From contig CAYWXV010000102.1 in assembly GCA_964462535.1 (NCBI GenBank), positions 1 to 7,321 of the forward strand: DNA of 7,321 nt, read 5' to 3'. The notes below the pieces were generated by a model. That model made no database searches. It saw nothing but the letters and a program-made list of their open reading frames with translations, and was not told the DNA's origin. Below are positions 1 through 6,156 of the stretch, in pieces (the stretch's first letter is position 1; every line of letters starts with the position of its first letter). This DNA is from CAYWXV01 sp964462535 (GTDB taxonomy: Bacteria; Bacteroidota; Ignavibacteria; OLB7). Both the position numbers and the translations under genes were made by a program.

Positions 1-2
1 CT

Positions 3-269
3 GCCGTGGAACGAATGGTCGGTGTTGGGAAGCTCGGCAGGAAGGAGAGGGAGGTCATTGTTCGACTCATGCGAGGACACCATTACGCCGAGATCAGCCA
101 ACAGATGAGAATCTCGGAGAACACAGTGGCGAAGCATGTCAAGAGCGCCTACCGGAAACTGGATGTGCACTCAGCGCTTGAAGCGGTCAACAAGTACCTG
201 ATCGATGCCTTGATGCAAGAGGCCAACGGTGGGAAGGGATTGGACCGGTACATAATCATGTACCCCTGA
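3..269 (+). CDS. LuxR-type HTH regulator, C-terminal part (5' end outside window)
   Basis: The reading frame is open to the left edge, so this is probably the DNA-binding C-terminus of a longer transcription factor. A GTG at position 6 could start it, but no ribosome binding site is visible within the window. The segment beginning LGRKEREVIVRLMRG matches the start of the LuxR/FixJ/GerE four-helix domain. ISENTVAKHVKSAYRKLDV is the recognition-helix region, with the usual [VS]xxTVxxHxxxxxxKLxV pattern, and an SALEAV segment follows as in the family. About 20 extra residues, ending in IIMYP, extend beyond the domain. A receiver, PAS or other sensor domain would lie upstream of the window, so the signal is unknown. 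Its position and orientation ahead of the exported redox/propeller genes make it a candidate regulator of them, but that is inference from adjacency alone. Confidence 0.8.
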   Translation, partial: AVERMVGVGKLGRKEREVIVRLMRGHHYAEISQQMRISENTVAKHVKSAYRKLDVHSALEAVNKYLIDALMQEANGGKGLDRYIIMYP

Positions 270-426
270 TTGCTGCCCGGTATGGGTTTGATGAGGGATT
301 TCTGAGTGTATTCGGTGATAATTGTCGAACCGGCGACATGCAGGGAGTACGTGTAAGGGTAGTTGATTTCCGTGGTCTTGAGGACCTAGTGTTGCCGCCG
401 TAAATCGCGAATCCACGATGACGTAC

Positions 427-434
427 AGGAGAAA
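427..434 (+). promoter_or_regulatory. Shine-Dalgarno for the small secreted protein
   Basis: AGGAGAAA lies eight bases ahead of the ATG at 441 and is the strongest ribosome binding site in the window. It fixes the start of the small exported protein. The rest of the 270-440 gap shows no convincing -33/-7 or -35/-10 pair. It holds one weak hairpin (TGTCG at 323-327 pairing with CGACA at 334-338, six-base loop). Confidence 0.7.
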
Positions 435-440
435 CGTTCT

Positions 441-821
441 ATGCTGCGCATTATTGGTCTTATTCTCGCGAGTGCCATTCTCGCATCGACCACGACGATC
501 GCAAAGTCAATAACGGTATCGAAAACAAACGGAGGTACCAACGGATACTATTCGGTAATGGAGAATCATGATTCCGGAGGACTGTTTTCTGAGGAAACGC
601 ATACGCTCACGTGCGCGGACCCCGGCAATTCAAACTGTTCGTGGTCAATCCCGCCGGGAAGTCTGCTTGTGAGTTATGCGGAAGGAGAGATTACGGGTGG
701 CAAGTTGACGGGATCTTTCGAGGACGACTTCGGCAATATTCACGCTTCCGTTGTGTGGACGGCTACCGATCCATCTAACGTCACCATCGTTGAGACTCAA
801 ACAATCAACGAATTGAACTAG
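441..821 (+). CDS. Small secreted protein with one cysteine pair
   Basis: I do not recognise a named family. The 126-residue product begins MLRIIGLILASAILASTTTI, a typical Sec signal peptide, with probable cleavage after TIA near residue 21. The mature part is about 105 residues, rich in Gly, Ser, Thr and Asn, and weakly acidic. It has exactly two cysteines, C58 and C66, in the context TCADPGNSNCSW followed by IPPG, which would suit a single disulfide hairpin. No transmembrane segment follows the signal, so the protein should be periplasmic or released. The start is fixed by a strong AGGAGA site. It is followed by genes for a propeller lipoprotein and two CxxC thioredoxin-fold proteins, so it is a plausible substrate or partner of that redox pair. 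It could equally be an unrelated small envelope protein. Confidence 0.7.
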   Translation: MLRIIGLILASAILASTTTIAKSITVSKTNGGTNGYYSVMENHDSGGLFSEETHTLTCADPGNSNCSWSIPPGSLLVSYAEGEITGGKLTGSFEDDFGNIHASVVWTATDPSNVTIVETQTINELN

Positions 822-886
822 CGCCAGGGTGTTGTACACATCGGCGGATGCCCACTGCCGGAGCACACGTCCACGTTGTCATCGGC

Positions 887-935
887 TTGAGCCGCCTCCG
901 AGCGATATCGCCAGGGAGCGGCTCAAACTATAGTT
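887..935. repeat. Inverted repeat with nested palindromes upstream of the lipoprotein gene
   Basis: TTGAGCCGC (887-895) is repeated in perfect inverted form as GCGGCTCAA (918-926). The stem can extend with TCC/GGA (897-899 with 915-917) after a one-base bulge. Inside the loop is a perfect 10-base palindrome GCGATATCGC (902-911). A second perfect palindrome, AACTATAGTT (926-935), abuts the right arm. There is no U-run after the stem, so a classic intrinsic terminator is not indicated. An attenuating RNA hairpin or a dimeric-protein operator are both possible. TATAGTTG (929-936) is one base off the Bacteroidota -7 consensus TAnnTTTG, so a promoter may overlap. The structure supports this stretch being non-coding. 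Confidence 0.6.
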
Positions 936-1000
936 GGGCGAAGCGTCCACACAGATTCCAAGAACTCATGACACATAGTGCGCTGTTCCCGTTGCGGCGA

Positions 1001-2263
1001 ATGCGACTCAACGCATTCCGCGAATCATGGTCGACGGTCGCCGTCTGGTTGTGCGCTCTCTTAGCGCTCGCAACGTCTTGTGCGCCTAGTGGAACGATGG
1101 CGCCGAAACGACTTGCGATCGTCGACTACGTTCGAGAGGCAGGCATATCGTTTGAGTTGCTCGAATCAAGTACTGTCTGCAAGTGGAACGACCACATACT
1201 CTTCGTGCCGAGGGCGATAAGATCCCCTGAGTCAATTCGGGGCTTTCTGTTCGACACGTCATCGGTCACCAGACCTTCTGCGGCGAGAGAAGTGTCCGTT
1301 GTCCTCCCAGACTCGGTCGACTCCCGATATCGAGTAGAGGCTTGTGCGTTTGCCTACAACCGTCTCTTCCTGCTGATCGGGATGAACCTGTACGTTTGTC
1401 GAAGCAGAGATGCAAACGAGGAACTGGCATTGGTGTGTGACACGGCGATCTTTCTCGGAAGAAAGTACACAAGCGTGATGGCGTCCGAGTCCCACTTGTT
1501 TCTTGTATCGGAGTTGTTCGTGCGCGACGACACGACGGAAACAATTGCGGTGACAAGAATCGGCCTCCCGAGCATGAATCGGGAATGGGAGAGGCAATCA
1601 CGGGCCATCGATGGGTACCCCTTGCTTCTCTTTCAGCCTCGCCGTATTGCCACGATTCTCCCCACTGCTGTCGTCATAGCTGATATCGATCGCTACCGTC
1701 TGCGGCTCTATGATGACGAAATGAGATTAGAGAGCGAGGCTGAGCTATCTATAGCAGGCTGGGGCGATCATGGTGCCGACATTCGCCGCACGGTGCGGAA
1801 TAGTCGCAACAGTCCCGTGAAGTCGCTCATAGATTCGTTGCGTCGCATAGCTTATGGGACGTGGAGCATTCGTCGCGTCGATGCGCTCAATGACACGTTG
1901 TTGCTGGTCACGATGCAAACTCCGTTCAGAGTCAAGACTGGTGTGATGGAGGGCAAGCCAGAACTCCGGTACGATGTCTGGGTCAAACGCAAAAGGTCTT
2001 TGTTGCCGGTCGTTCTGGACTTCCGGACATCGTCGCCAACGGAGGATCAGGCGGTGAGCGTTGTGCGTGAATGGCCGCTGGGTGAGGGCTTTGCGACGGT
2101 TGCTAACCGCATAATGGTTGTCGCTCCGTGTGTCTCCAACCAGGATTTGTCGGGCACGTACGGAGAACTAATTAAGTCCGTCCGGACGCGGGTGCTGCGC
2201 GAAGCCGATCCTCCCGGGTCATTGTTGTTCATGAGTATTGATGACCACACATGGTTCCCCTGA
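1001..2263 (+). CDS. Putative beta-propeller-like lipoprotein
   Basis: The frame is open from an ATG at 848, but I place the start at 1001 (ATG at 968 is the alternative). From 1001 the product is 420 residues, with a leader MRLNAFRES, a hydrophobic stretch, and a lipobox-like LALATSC whose cysteine is residue 27. This predicts an outer-membrane or periplasmic lipoprotein. The 848-1000 extension reads as non-leader sequence and covers a large inverted repeat. The mature protein shows recurring short beta-rich segments (AYNRLFLLIGMNLYVCRS, SHLFLVSELFVRDD, TAVVIADIDRYRLRLYDD, DTLLLVTMQTP, GFATVANRIMVVAP, SLLFMSIDD). This is the pattern expected of a six-bladed propeller, but blade boundaries cannot be fixed by eye. 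Several additional cysteines are scattered through it. No catalytic motif was recognised. It overlaps the next gene by up to 13 bases, suggesting translational coupling. Codon choice (AGA, ATA, AGT, TTG) is looser than in the genes after 5011. Confidence 0.65.
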   Translation: MRLNAFRESWSTVAVWLCALLALATSCAPSGTMAPKRLAIVDYVREAGISFELLESSTVCKWNDHILFVPRAIRSPESIRGFLFDTSSVTRPSAAREVSVVLPDSVDSRYRVEACAFAYNRLFLLIGMNLYVCRSRDANEELALVCDTAIFLGRKYTSVMASESHLFLVSELFVRDDTTETIAVTRIGLPSMNREWERQSRAIDGYPLLLFQPRRIATILPTAVVIADIDRYRLRLYDDEMRLESEAELSIAGWGDHGADIRRTVRNSRNSPVKSLIDSLRRIAYGTWSIRRVDALNDTLLLVTMQTPFRVKTGVMEGKPELRYDVWVKRKRSLLPVVLDFRTSSPTEDQAVSVVREWPLGEGFATVANRIMVVAPCVSNQDLSGTYGELIKSVRTRVLREADPPGSLLFMSIDDHTWFP

Positions 2264-2910
2264 TCGTTCCCGGCACTGTCTCTCGCGGCGATAATCGTGC
2301 TGTATGCGTGCGCCGACGGCTGAGGGAGTGCACAATACGTGCAATCGGTGCGGTTGCCTTGTGCATGATGGCCCTATGTCGGGTTCCGGCGCAAGTGACG
2401 AATGTGAGCCCGCCCGACTTACCGCGCTGGATTGGTGTCACGCTCAATGGCGATACAGTCTCGCTGCGCAATTCTGACGCTGTAGTGTGCATAGTGTTCT
2501 TCAACACCTACTCCTGTCGAGATTGCTTTGCGACAGTGGATTCCCTGGTGAGTCGCGTTCGATCGAAGGGGGACACCATTAAGCTCTACGTACTAGTCCG
2601 AGTTTCGGGCGGCGTGCTGGCGAACAGGCGTGCGGAGCGATCTGTGCTAGAGCTGATGCCCCACGTCGATGCCGTGTTGTACGATGCTGTCGATGCCGCA
2701 CGTGACGCGTGGCCCCCCGGCGAGCTCACGGGTGGATTGTTTGGATTCTATGGTGTATCGAAAACCCCGGTGGTACTGATCCTGCGCGACGCGGACCCCA
2801 CCTTCCTTGACTACGAGGCTGTCAATAATGTGCCCGGCAACTCAGATGGTGGGCTGACGCAAGTGGAAAGGTCACTGATGTCGTCCTTGGGGCAAAGGGT
2901 GCCGCGATGA
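2251..2910 (+). CDS. Exported thioredoxin-fold protein with CRDC motif
   Basis: A thiol-disulfide protein of the thioredoxin/TlpA fold. Numbering from the ATG at 2251, strand beta-1 and the active site read IVFFNTYSCRDC, with cysteines 89 and 92 at the start of a helix. The cis-proline signature is GVSKTPVVLILRD, with Pro173. Both hallmarks are therefore present and in the right order. The start is uncertain. The ATG at 2251 overlaps the lipoprotein gene by 13 bases and gives a long 30-residue n-region. A GTG at 2308 gives a cleaner leader (RRRLRECTIRAIG, then a hydrophobic run, then VPA|QV), so I suspect the mature secreted form begins near residue 49. An expected role is reduction or oxidation of periplasmic cysteines. 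No membrane partner of DsbD type lies in the window. The CRDC dipeptide is not that of DsbA (CPHC) or thioredoxin (CGPC), so redox direction cannot be predicted. Confidence 0.72.
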   Translation: MVPLIVPGTVSRGDNRAVCVRRRLRECTIRAIGAVALCMMALCRVPAQVTNVSPPDLPRWIGVTLNGDTVSLRNSDAVVCIVFFNTYSCRDCFATVDSLVSRVRSKGDTIKLYVLVRVSGGVLANRRAERSVLELMPHVDAVLYDAVDAARDAWPPGELTGGLFGFYGVSKTPVVLILRDADPTFLDYEAVNNVPGNSDGGLTQVERSLMSSLGQRVPR

Positions 2911-2952
2911 GCGCTTCGAGGTTATCCGAGGCCGGCGAGGGTCCCTCGACGC
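2911..2952. repeat. Three CGAGG repeats and competing hairpins
   Basis: CGAGG occurs three times, at 2917-2921, 2927-2931 and 2936-2940, with 10- and 9-base spacing. A single CCTCG at 2944-2948 can pair with any one of them. The tightest option is CGAGGG/CCCTCG around one base (2936-2948). The widest pairs TCGAGG (2916-2921) with CCTCGA (2944-2949), plus GCG/CGC outside. The helical spacing could suit a DNA-binding protein, and the alternative pairings could suit RNA control. Either is speculative. The stretch lies in the 142-base gap before the thioredoxin-propeller gene. Confidence 0.35.
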
Positions 2953-3041
2953 AGTTGACCGACCGAGTCGCGTTTGCATGAATCATATCGTCGCGCTGCC
3001 GATCCCTCCTCACATCGTCAGAATTACTTTGTTGCGGTCAC

Positions 3042-3045
3042 GAGG
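3042..3045 (+). promoter_or_regulatory. Shine-Dalgarno deciding the start at 3053
   Basis: GAGG sits seven bases before the ATG at 3053. The other in-frame ATGs do not fit: the one at 2978 has no purine-rich site, and the one at 3047 is only one base from GAGG. From 3053 the product begins directly with a compact signal peptide, which agrees with this site being used. Confidence 0.5.
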
Positions 3046-3052
3046 TATGAGA

Positions 3053-4630
3053 ATGAAACCGACCCTCATGGTAGACATCGTCACTGCCCTGTGCATGGCA
3101 CTCGTTTTCCTCGTCGTTGGAGATGCGTGTGCACAAGAGGCGGTTTTTCAGAAGCGTCTGGAAGCCGTGCAGCGCTGGGCGCAGACCTCGCCGACATTCC
3201 AATCGAGCAGGCCGACGCTTGTATTCACCTGCGATGTCGTAGGGTGTGTTGGTTGCTCATCCAGTGCGATCAACGCAATCTGTGACGATGTCCAAAGAGA
3301 GTCGATGGACGTGAATGTGATGATTGTCCTGATGTGTCGTAGCGGGATCGAGGGCAGGGCATTTCGAAAGTATTTTCGCAACGCGGATGTCGCCATCGAT
3401 TCCACAGGAACGGCGATTGCCGCCTTTGGGGCGAGCAAGCGTGTCGCTGATTTGTTCGTAGTCGATTCATCCGGAGCAATCGCATTTGAGATGTCGGACG
3501 TTCAGCACGGATGCATGGATACCTTACCGCGTCTGCGTGCATTACGTGTTCCTGGCAGTTCATTGGGAAGAGCATCGTCTGTTCGAATCGTCAGGAAGCT
3601 CAACGAAGACGACGATTTCTCGATGATAACGTTGACGCAGCCCGTTTGCGACAATCGAGGCCGTGTTTGGATGATTGAGCCAAAGCACGACGTCCTCGTG
3701 ACATTCGACCTGCGCGATACGACCGGCATCCGGACCATCAGCTTCGAAGATCGTCTTGGGCGCCATTTCCAATTGCCCTCTCAGGATACGGCGATATGGA
3801 ATTTCCTGGTATCGCGATACGCCCCGCTCGTTGGCCTTCATGGAATCGTATTCCCCGCTCGCCACGATACGTTGGTGATGCTTGGAACTCTGTTCGTGGG
3901 TTGGGATACTGTTGTGACCAAAGGGAAGAAAACATATGCCATGCGGCGTGAGTCCTGCTTCATTACCGTGGCTGACACCGCAATTATCAGCGTTCAGCGG
4001 CTCGGGTCATGGTCGTACGTGACTGCGGCGCCGTTCGTGGAGCTATCGGCCGGAAAGGTGGCATGTCCTGGATTGTGGCTCGGCTCGCTTGACGGCAAGG
4101 CGGCATCGCCGGATACCGCAGTAACCACGAGCGACCCACACGGAAGGGACTCGACCGTGGCGCTCCTGGTGATGGACGTCGCACACGGCGTATCGCCTGC
4201 TGTTCGGGCGCCTGAACTCGACTCAATGGCACAACGTACCGTTGACCTTGAACACGTTCCGCTTCTGGCATACGATGGGCGACACGTCGCGTTCGTGACG
4301 GAAGATTCCGGATTCGCTTTCGTGTTCGATCCCGACAGGCTCGATGATCATGGGGGAGTCGGGAGCCGATATATTGGCCGTGTGGAGAAGACCGCGCTTG
4401 CGGTGGCGCTTCGTTCCGACACACTGATCGTGATCTCACAACCGACTGAGACGAATAGCTATCTACGGGTCGAGCGAATATCGATCGAGAACGGGGGTAG
4501 GTCCGGATACGAGATTTTCCTTCCGTATCAGGATCTTCGTGACGTGTATAGCGTTACCGGTGGAACCAGTGGATCCATGGAGCTTGTCGCCAAGTTCGAG
4601 AAGGAACGTTGGTTGGTGCTCGAATTCTAG
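3053..4630 (+). CDS. Exported thioredoxin-fold / beta-propeller fusion protein
   Basis: From the ATG at 3053 the product is 525 residues. It begins MKPTLMVDIVTALCMALVF and has a probable signal-peptidase cleavage after ACA near residue 27. Residues about 50-150 look like a thioredoxin fold: PTLVFTCDVVGCVGC places the CVGC pair at 65 and 68, and GASKRVADLFVVDSSG matches the cis-Pro strand. That strand aligns without gaps to GVSKTPVVLILRD of the preceding gene, but TP is replaced by RV, so the cis-proline is missing. From about 180 onward there are propeller-like repeats: CDNRGRVWMIEPKHDVLVTF, HDTLVMLGTLFVGWDT, LLAYDGRHVAFVTED, and SDTLIVISQPTE near the C-terminus. An in-frame alternative start at 2978 adds 25 residues with no leader character. 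The gene is probably in one operon with the previous two. The propeller could bind the partner that the redox domain acts on; that is inference. Confidence 0.68.
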   Translation: MKPTLMVDIVTALCMALVFLVVGDACAQEAVFQKRLEAVQRWAQTSPTFQSSRPTLVFTCDVVGCVGCSSSAINAICDDVQRESMDVNVMIVLMCRSGIEGRAFRKYFRNADVAIDSTGTAIAAFGASKRVADLFVVDSSGAIAFEMSDVQHGCMDTLPRLRALRVPGSSLGRASSVRIVRKLNEDDDFSMITLTQPVCDNRGRVWMIEPKHDVLVTFDLRDTTGIRTISFEDRLGRHFQLPSQDTAIWNFLVSRYAPLVGLHGIVFPARHDTLVMLGTLFVGWDTVVTKGKKTYAMRRESCFITVADTAIISVQRLGSWSYVTAAPFVELSAGKVACPGLWLGSLDGKAASPDTAVTTSDPHGRDSTVALLVMDVAHGVSPAVRAPELDSMAQRTVDLEHVPLLAYDGRHVAFVTEDSGFAFVFDPDRLDDHGGVGSRYIGRVEKTALAVALRSDTLIVISQPTETNSYLRVERISIENGGRSGYEIFLPYQDLRDVYSVTGGTSGSMELVAKFEKERWLVLEF

Positions 4631-5010
4631 TCGTCCTTGCGTTCATAAGAGCAAGAGTGCCCTATCGACGCCCTTCTCTCGGTGTATCGTGTGCGAGACC
4701 GATTGCCGCTCGATGTGTCAATCCATCGTGTGCGGCACTCCTGGACCGAATAGGCTTCGTGGCGTGCGCGTGGTTGCGTCACACTGATGGATGGCATGGC
4801 AAGACGGATGAGGGAATCGAGCTCGCGCGATCGTGAAACGGTAGCGTGGATGGGCTCGGTCCCCCGATCGTCGCGACGCCTGCACCACCTGGCGCGCCGT
4901 TTCGCCGCACACGTTCTACGCCACCCTCCCGACCGTCCAAGTCCTACATTCCACCGCTACCCACGTATATTTGCGCTTCGTCCAGTACATCCTGCTTCAC
5001 TCATCGTTCC
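4631..5010. other. 380-base intergenic region without a convincing gene
   Basis: Short open frames here lack a start site, a recognisable domain or sensible composition, so I call no gene. Right after the previous stop there is only a weak 5-base hairpin (CTTGC at 4636-4640, GCAAG at 4651-4655) without a U-run, so no intrinsic terminator is supported. Perfect palindromes include CGTCGCGACG (4869-4878) and GGCGCGCC (4891-4898). From about 4900 the + strand is strongly pyrimidine-biased. A promoter-like box lies at 4966-4973. The region separates two blocks with different codon style and function, and is the likely boundary between transcription units. Confidence 0.6.
4966..4973 (+). promoter_or_regulatory. 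Bacteroidota-type -7 promoter box (TATATTTG)
   Basis: TATATTTG matches the TAnnTTTG -7 element of the Bacteroidota primary sigma factor exactly. It would place transcription start about 30 bases ahead of the ATG at 5011. No clear TTTG/TTG -33 element is visible at the expected distance, so the call rests on one box plus its position ahead of a new gene block. Confidence 0.45.
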
Positions 5011-6117
5011 ATGATCACAATCGTCATCCCTCAGCTCGACGCAAACAGCGAATCGGCGCTCCTTGTCCGTTGGGAGGTCGACGAAGGCGCCGAGGTCCGC
5101 AAGGGCGATCTCCTCTGCTCCGTCGAGACCAGCAAAGCCGTCTATGATGTCGAAGCCGAGGGGGAGGGGGTCGTCGTCCGTCTTCGCGAAGAGGGGGAGA
5201 ACGTCGACTTCAACGCCCCGATCGGATACATCGCTGCCGATGCCGCCGAAGCGGAGCGTGTTCGCTCCAATGGCGCCGCGAGTGGAGAGGAGGGGAATTC
5301 TTCCGAAGTGAGCGCGACGAAGAAGGCGCGCGAGCTTGCCACCCATCACGGTGTCGATCTCGTGTCGCTCGGAATCGACGGCATCGTTACCGAGGAGGAT
5401 GTGCTGGAGTATTTGAAGAGACACGGGAGGGGACCGGTGGAGCGACCACGGCCGGGCGTGCTTCCGGTCGCGGTGAAGAAGGTAATCGTAATCGGCGCCG
5501 GCTACGGCGCCATGCAGGTCATCGACATCCTCCTGAACCAGAACGATGTTCGGGTCGTCGGCTGCCTGGACGACGACACAGCGCTGCACGGCGTTGACAT
5601 CTTCGGCGCTCCGGTGATTGGAGGGACAGGGAAGTTGGAAGAGCTGTTCCGATCCGGTTTCTGCGACCATGCCATCATCGCCATTTCGACAAGCATTCCC
5701 GCCCGACGGAAGTTTCATGCCATCTGCGCCGACCTTGGTCTGCCGATGGCCAACGCGATCGATCCGACGGTCAGGATCAATCGTGGTGTCGTGATCGGCG
5801 CCGGGAACATCATCTGCAGCGGATGCCATATCGGCGTTGCGGCCAGGATTGGCGACAACAACTTCATCAGTGCCCATAACAGCATCGACCATCATAACGT
5901 CTGGGGCTCGCACATCACGACAGGACCGGCCGTCGCAACCAGCGGCGCAGTCACCGTCGGCGATGGCGTGAAGTTCGGGACCGGCGTCTTCATCCAACCG
6001 AACCTGACGATCGGCTCGGACACGACAATCGCCTCCGGAGCCATCATCATCTCGGACGTCCCCACGAACAGCATCGTCCGCACACGCGTCCAAACCGAAA
6101 TCCGGGAAAAGAAGTAA
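5011..6117 (+). CDS. Lipoyl domain / E2-type subunit-binding domain / PglD-NeuD-like sugar acyltransferase fusion
   Basis: The product is 368 residues in three parts. Residues 1-77 are a lipoyl domain: MITIVIPQLD at the start, WEVDEGAEVRKGDLL, then VETSKAVYDVEAEGEG, with K42 as the expected lipoylated lysine. Residues about 101-137 (TKKARELATHHGVDL to TEEDVLEYL) resemble the peripheral subunit-binding domain that docks E1 or E3 in 2-oxo-acid dehydrogenase complexes. Residues about 156-355 are a PglD/NeuD-type acyltransferase, with a Rossmann-like start (KKVIVIGAGYGAMQV, then GCLDDD and GAPVIGG) and a left-handed beta-helix of hexapeptide repeats. SIDHHN aligns with the IEH catalytic segment of PglD, giving D293/H294 as the probable acid-His pair. 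The normal E2 catalytic domain (HxxxDG) is absent. The start at 5011 is chosen because the lipoyl fold begins there; the frame upstream to 4846 is low-complexity and Pro/Ser-rich. No Shine-Dalgarno precedes it. The epimerase follows 44 bases later, indicating amino-sugar or surface-glycan modification. Confidence 0.88.
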   Translation: MITIVIPQLDANSESALLVRWEVDEGAEVRKGDLLCSVETSKAVYDVEAEGEGVVVRLREEGENVDFNAPIGYIAADAAEAERVRSNGAASGEEGNSSEVSATKKARELATHHGVDLVSLGIDGIVTEEDVLEYLKRHGRGPVERPRPGVLPVAVKKVIVIGAGYGAMQVIDILLNQNDVRVVGCLDDDTALHGVDIFGAPVIGGTGKLEELFRSGFCDHAIIAISTSIPARRKFHAICADLGLPMANAIDPTVRINRGVVIGAGNIICSGCHIGVAARIGDNNFISAHNSIDHHNVWGSHITTGPAVATSGAVTVGDGVKFGTGVFIQPNLTIGSDTTIASGAIIISDVPTNSIVRTRVQTEIREKK

Positions 6118-6124
6118 GTGAACA

Positions 6125-6156
6125 CCCCAGTCTCCAGCCCCAAGTCTCCAGCCTCC
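6125..6156. repeat. C/T-rich direct repeat before the epimerase gene
   Basis: AGTCTCCAGCC occurs at 6129-6139 and again at 6143-6153, 14 bases apart, each preceded by a C-run. It is followed by TCC before the ATG at 6162. The tract fills most of the 44-base gap and sits where a ribosome binding site would be. It contains CCTCC (6152-6156), the sequence of the 16S anti-Shine-Dalgarno itself rather than its complement. It resembles an expandable low-complexity intergenic array. Confidence 0.65.

Noticed and set aside
848..1000. N-terminal extension of the propeller lipoprotein from the ATG at 848
   Set aside because: It would bury the signal peptide and lipobox about 60-78 residues inside the protein and would run through the large inverted repeat.
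2955..2989. Sigma70-like TTGACC (2955-2960) with CATATC (2984-2989)
   Set aside because: Spacing is 23 bases, too long for a -35/-10 pair, and the -10 match is poor.
3987..4439. Reverse-strand 150-codon open frame inside the thioredoxin-propeller gene
   Set aside because: Arg/Pro-rich translation typical of antisense shadow; no start signal.
4636..4655. Possible intrinsic terminator after the thioredoxin-propeller gene
   Set aside because: The stem is only five base pairs with a ten-base loop and no following T-run.
4846..5010. N-terminal extension of the lipoyl-acyltransferase
   Set aside because: The extension is Pro/Ser/Thr-rich and ends exactly where the canonical first strand of the lipoyl domain begins; it also covers the TATATTTG promoter-like box.
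4787..5014. Short forward frames in the gap (4539-4787, 4609-4836, 4787-5014)
   Set aside because: They overlap each other or the preceding gene, lack ribosome binding sites, and their Arg/Ser/Pro-rich translations show no domain.
4957..6093. Long reverse-strand open frame of 378 codons opposite the acyltransferase
   Set aside because: The translation is Asp/Val/Arg-dominated with no domain. It is the mirror of a GC-rich gene whose forward frame has clear lipoyl and beta-helix motifs.
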